DNA of 64,000 nt, taken from NCBI RefSeq assembly GCF_013386165.1, contig NZ_JACAOS010000003.1:414343-478342 (forward strand), read 5' to 3'. How positions within the stretch are numbered: the stretch's first letter is position 1; every line of letters begins with the position of its first letter. The stretch comes from Pseudomonas gingeri (lineage in GTDB: Bacteria; Pseudomonadota; Gammaproteobacteria; Pseudomonadales; Pseudomonadaceae). The notes below the pieces were generated by a model that was given only the letters and a program-made list of their open reading frames with translations, had not been told where the DNA came from and did not search any database. Both the position numbers and the translations under genes were made by a program. Positions 60,948 through 64,000 of this stretch are shown one piece after another.

Positions 60948-62030
60948 ATGAAGAGCCCTGTCAAAAAATCCCGCCTGCTTCCCCTGTTGGCTGCCGGTCT
61001 CGCCGCCGCCTTGAGCCTCTCGGCACACGCCGCCGCGCCGAAACAACACTTCAACGTCTGCTGGACCATTTATGCCGGTTGGATGCCCTGGGAGTTCGCG
61101 GGCACCCAGGGCATTGTCGATAAATGGGCGAAGAAGTACGGCATCACCATTGATGTCACCCAGCTCAACGACTACGTCGAATCGATCAACCAATACACCG
61201 CCGGCCAGTTCGATGGCTGCACCATGACCAACATGGACGCCCTGACCATCCCGGCGGCCGGTGGCCTGGACAGCACCGCGCTGATCGTCAGCGACTTTTC
61301 CAACGGCAACGACGGCATCGTCCTCAAGGGCGAGGGCAAGACCCTGGCCGATCTCAAGGGCATGAACGTCAACCTGGTGCAGTTCTCGGTCTCGCACTAC
61401 CTGCTGGCCCGTGGTCTGGAACAGGCCAAGCTGACGGAGAAAGACCTGAAGGTGGTCAACACATCGGATGCCGATATCGCCGCCGCCTTCAACACCGATG
61501 AGGTCAAGAGCGTCACCACCTGGAACCCGATGCTGGCGGAAATCAAGGCCAAGCCGGGTGTGACCGAGGTGTTCGACTCCAGCCAGATCCCCGGCGAGAT
61601 CATGGACATGATGGTGGTCAACACCCAGACCCTGAAGGACAACCCGGCACTGGGCAAGGCCCTGACCGGCGCCTGGTTCGAAGTGGTGGCGCTGATGAAT
61701 GCGAAAAATGCCGCCAGCACCGCGGCCCTGGAACACATGGCCAAGGCCTCGGGGACGGACCTGGCCAACTTCCAGTCGCAACTGGACACCACCAAGCTGT
61801 TCGCCACCCCGAAGGAAGCGCTGGAATTCGCCAACAGCCCGAAACTGCCGGCGACCATGGACAAGGTCGCGAGCTTTTCCTTCGCCCACGGCCTGCTCGG
61901 CGACGGGGCGAAAAGCGCGGGCACCGTGGGTATCGCCTTCGCCAAGGACGTCAGCACCGGCGACAAGGGCAATATCAAATTGCGCTTCGACCCCAGCTAC
62001 GTGCAGATGGCTGCCGACGGCAAGCTGTAA
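60948..62030 (+). CDS. Guanidine-operon ABC transporter substrate-binding protein
   Basis: A 360-residue periplasmic binding protein of the nitrate/sulfonate/taurine superfamily. The signal peptide has core LLPLLAAGLAAALSLSAHAA with cleavage near residue 30, then FNVCWTIYAGWMPWEFA, and TTWNPMLAEIKAKPG near 185. TGGAGG sits before the ATG at 60948. A guanidine-I riboswitch lies immediately upstream, so the ligand is likely guanidine or a related compound rather than a sulfonate. Confidence 0.87.
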   Translation: MKSPVKKSRLLPLLAAGLAAALSLSAHAAAPKQHFNVCWTIYAGWMPWEFAGTQGIVDKWAKKYGITIDVTQLNDYVESINQYTAGQFDGCTMTNMDALTIPAAGGLDSTALIVSDFSNGNDGIVLKGEGKTLADLKGMNVNLVQFSVSHYLLARGLEQAKLTEKDLKVVNTSDADIAAAFNTDEVKSVTTWNPMLAEIKAKPGVTEVFDSSQIPGEIMDMMVVNTQTLKDNPALGKALTGAWFEVVALMNAKNAASTAALEHMAKASGTDLANFQSQLDTTKLFATPKEALEFANSPKLPATMDKVASFSFAHGLLGDGAKSAGTVGIAFAKDVSTGDKGNIKLRFDPSYVQMAADGKL

Positions 62031-62057
62031 ACCCGTTCCCGTGCAAAGGTCATTGCC

Positions 62058-62873
62058 ATGCGTCTGATAAACCGCCGTCCGGACCGCGCCAGCCGCCTGG
62101 TCCTGGTGATCCTGCCGTTCGCCTTGTTGCTGTTTGCCTACTTCATGGGCTCGGCTACCCGACTGACGGAAAACCCCAACGACAAGCTGTTGCCCAGCGC
62201 GGTGCAAATGAGCGATGCGGTCAAGCGCATGGCCTTTACCGAGGACCCGCGTACCGGCGGTTATCTGTTCTGGCAGGACAGCGCGTCGAGCCTGCAACGG
62301 CTGGCGATTGGCTTGGGGATCAGCGCGTTGCTGGGGCTGTGCCTGGGCATCGCCTCGGGGATCGTGCCGCTGTTCGGGGCGCCGCTATCGCCGTTGTTGA
62401 CGGTGCTGTCGATGGTGCCGCCCCTGGCTGTTTTACCGATCCTGTTCATCGTGTTCGGCCTGGGTGAACTGTCGAAAGTGATGTTGATCGTGATCGGCAT
62501 CACCCCGGTCCTGGCGCGGGACCTGGAGCAGCGGGCCAGGGAAATCCCGCTGGAACTGCTGATCAAGGCACAGACCCTGGGCGCGTCGACCTGGACCCTG
62601 ATTGTGCGGGTGATCCTGCCGCAATTGCTGCCACGCCTGCTGATTGCCTTGCGCCTGGTGCTGGGGTCGGCGTGGTTGTTCCTGATCGCGGCCGAGGCCA
62701 TCGCATCCACCGACGGCCTGGGTTTCCGGATCTTCCTGGTGCGGCGTTATCTGGCCATGGACGTGATCCTGCCGTACGTGGTCTGGATCACCCTGCTGGC
62801 CTGGCTGATGGACTGGGGCCTCAAGGCCCTGACCCGACGCGTGTTCCCCTGGTATGAAGGGGCCCGCGCATGA
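62058..62873 (+). CDS. Guanidine-operon ABC transporter permease
   Basis: A 271-residue inner-membrane protein with about six transmembrane segments. The BPD_transp_1 loop is LEQRAREIPLELLIKAQTLGAS near residue 155, with the EAA-like contact to the ATPase. It resembles SsuC/TauC-type permeases. It is 27 bp after the binding protein gene and overlaps the ATPase gene by 4 bp. Confidence 0.9.
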   Translation: MRLINRRPDRASRLVLVILPFALLLFAYFMGSATRLTENPNDKLLPSAVQMSDAVKRMAFTEDPRTGGYLFWQDSASSLQRLAIGLGISALLGLCLGIASGIVPLFGAPLSPLLTVLSMVPPLAVLPILFIVFGLGELSKVMLIVIGITPVLARDLEQRAREIPLELLIKAQTLGASTWTLIVRVILPQLLPRLLIALRLVLGSAWLFLIAAEAIASTDGLGFRIFLVRRYLAMDVILPYVVWITLLAWLMDWGLKALTRRVFPWYEGARA

Positions 62874-63634
62874 GCTTCATTTCGGTGAACAACGTCTGGC
62901 AGCAATACGCCGACCAGGTGGTGCTGGAAGGCCTGAACCTGAGCGTCAATGAAGGCGAATTCTGCACCCTGGTGGGGGCTTCGGGCTGCGGCAAGTCGAC
63001 GTTCCTGCGCCTGTTGCTGGGACAGGAGAGCCCCAGCCGCGGGCAGATCCTTCTGGATGGCCAGCCCCTGGTGGGCGAACCGGACTCCAGTCGGGGCGTG
63101 GTGTTCCAGCGCTACTCGGTGTTCCCCCATCTGTCGGTGCTGGACAACGTGGCGCTGGGGCTGGAGTTGCCACGCTCGGCAGTGTTCGGGCGCTTGTTCG
63201 GCGCCGCCAAGCGCCAGGCCCGGGAGCAGGCGGCCGTGCTGCTGGACAAGGTCGGCCTCGGCCACTCGCTGGACAAGTACCCGACGCAGTTGTCGGGCGG
63301 CATGCAGCAACGCCTGGCGATTGCCCAGGCGCTGATCATGAAGCCCCGGGTGCTGCTGCTCGACGAACCTTTCGGTGCACTGGATCCCGGCATTCGCAAG
63401 GACATGCACGGCCTGCTGCTGGAGCTCTGGCGCGAGACGCAACTGACTGTGTTCATGGTCACCCATGACCTGTCCGAGGGCTTCAACCTCGGCACGCGCC
63501 TGTTGGTGTTCGACAAGGTTCGTCACGACCCGCACGCCCCCGCAGCCTATGGCGCCCGCATTACCTACGACATTCCCCTCAACAGCGATCGCCGCGCGAC
63601 TCGCGGCGTACTCGATCTGCTGCAAACGGCTTGA
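62870..63634 (+). CDS. Guanidine-operon ABC transporter ATP-binding protein
   Basis: A 254-residue ATPase with Walker A GASGCGKST near residue 39, Q-loop VVFQRYSVFPHL, signature LSGGMQQRLAIA near 141, Walker B VLLLDEPFGAL and switch His in VTHDL near 200. It is coupled to the permease by ATGA overlap. Together with the two preceding genes it forms a complete importer. Confidence 0.93.
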   Translation: MSFISVNNVWQQYADQVVLEGLNLSVNEGEFCTLVGASGCGKSTFLRLLLGQESPSRGQILLDGQPLVGEPDSSRGVVFQRYSVFPHLSVLDNVALGLELPRSAVFGRLFGAAKRQAREQAAVLLDKVGLGHSLDKYPTQLSGGMQQRLAIAQALIMKPRVLLLDEPFGALDPGIRKDMHGLLLELWRETQLTVFMVTHDLSEGFNLGTRLLVFDKVRHDPHAPAAYGARITYDIPLNSDRRATRGVLDLLQTA

Positions 63635-63647
63635 AGGAAGCTTCTAC

Positions 63648-64000
63648 ATGAGTGACTCAATGATCCCCCTGTCTTCAACGGTGCCTTTCTGGGAAGAAGT
63701 CCTGCCTGGCGGCGGCCACCGTTCGTTTGTCCTCAAGCGCGGCCAGTTGTTGCGCCTGACCGACACCCGTGGTGGCGCCAATGTCAGCCTGATGCTGCTC
63801 AACGCCAACGAAAAAACCGAGCGCCTGAACCTGCCCGACAGTCTCAAATGCCAACACACCGCCAAGCTCACCCGTGGCCACTGCCTGTACTCGGACATGG
63901 GGCGGGTGCTGGCGGCGATCACCGCCGATACCTGCGGCTGGAGCGACAGCCTCGGCGGTGTGCTGTGTGCTGAAGAGGCCGCGCAAAAGTACGGCCAGGG
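63648..64000 (+). CDS. Urea/guanidine carboxylase-associated protein (DUF1989), cut by window end
   Basis: The first 117 residues are visible and the frame stays open to the right edge. The sequence has PFWEEVLPGGGHRSFVLKRG, TDTRGGANVSLMLLNANEK, KCQHTAKLTRGHCLYSDMGR and DTCGWSDSLGG, characteristic of DUF1989 urea-carboxylase-associated proteins. Two such subunits form carboxyguanidine deiminase (CgdAB) in guanidine breakdown. GAAGG precedes the ATG, 14 bp after the ATPase gene. The guanidine carboxylase and allophanate hydrolase genes should follow beyond this window. Confidence 0.88.
   Translation, partial: MSDSMIPLSSTVPFWEEVLPGGGHRSFVLKRGQLLRLTDTRGGANVSLMLLNANEKTERLNLPDSLKCQHTAKLTRGHCLYSDMGRVLAAITADTCGWSDSLGGVLCAEEAAQKYGQ

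Noticed and set aside
27..64000. CRISPR arrays, tRNA genes or intact insertion sequences
   Set aside because: No regularly spaced repeats, cloverleaf-like segments or transposase frames were found while reading. Small or unusual tRNAs could still be missed without a covariance search.

Overview
The window looks like a chromosomal segment of a fluorescent-group Pseudomonas. This rests on an anthranilate dioxygenase locus (antABC with divergent antR), a non-ribosomal peptide synthetase ending in tandem thioesterases, a DUF6124-type small gene, pseudomonad REP-like repeats, A-rich Hfq/Crc-type motifs at several starts, and mostly GC-rich coding sequence. It is nearly all accessory metabolism and regulation. 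I saw no rRNA, tRNA, CRISPR array, integrase or intact insertion sequence.

Region 1 (1-10.3 kb). The end of an NRPS gene is followed by a LacI-type regulator facing a four-gene operon like the rhizobial rhizopine genes mocDEF plus a TIM-barrel protein. Then come an orphan TauA-like binding protein and a MarR regulator divergent from a FAD aromatic hydroxylase, with two near-identical palindromes between them.
Region 2 (10.4-22.7 kb). antCBA/antR, a cobalamin riboswitch with a NiCoT cobalt/nickel transporter, an aminotransferase with two RraA/HMG-aldolase paralogues and a LysR regulator, an alpha/beta hydrolase, and a tautomerase-FrnE-SDR operon.
Region 3 (22.8-29.0 kb). A histidine kinase and a GGDEF-EAL protein share the same periplasmic sensory half and upstream sequence. 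They flank a porin and a small PstS-like protein, so one input module appears to be wired to two outputs.
Region 4 (29.1-35.3 kb). An AT-rich island begins exactly at a truncated aminotransferase remnant. It carries two unknown proteins and an ApeA-like HEPN protein (candidate anti-phage abortive infection). It is followed by a decayed copy of the 3' end of a nearby cupin gene, diverged repeats, a DUF6124 gene with a structured leader, and REP-like sequence.
Region 5 (35.3-47.9 kb). Amidase/LysR, a cupin, a LysR-controlled operon (CoA transferase, HMG-CoA lyase, VOC protein, 2-hydroxyacid dehydrogenase, dicarboxylate symporter), an ABM protein/AraC pair, a candidate sigma54-dependent small RNA, and a chemoreceptor.
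Region 6 (47.9-60.6 kb). CstA beside a Cache two-component system. Then a LysR regulator and a cluster with an MFS exporter, a DUF6875-like protein, a tryptophanase/tyrosine phenol-lyase-like enzyme with an unusual substrate-pocket residue, two flavin monooxygenases and an SDR. This is my best candidate for an undescribed pathway.
Region 7 (60.7-64.0 kb). A guanidine-I riboswitch controls an ABC transporter and the start of the urea-carboxylase-associated (carboxyguanidine deiminase type) genes, cut by the window end.

All calls come from reading the sequence. No database search was run, so family names rest on recognised motifs and product names remain inferences.
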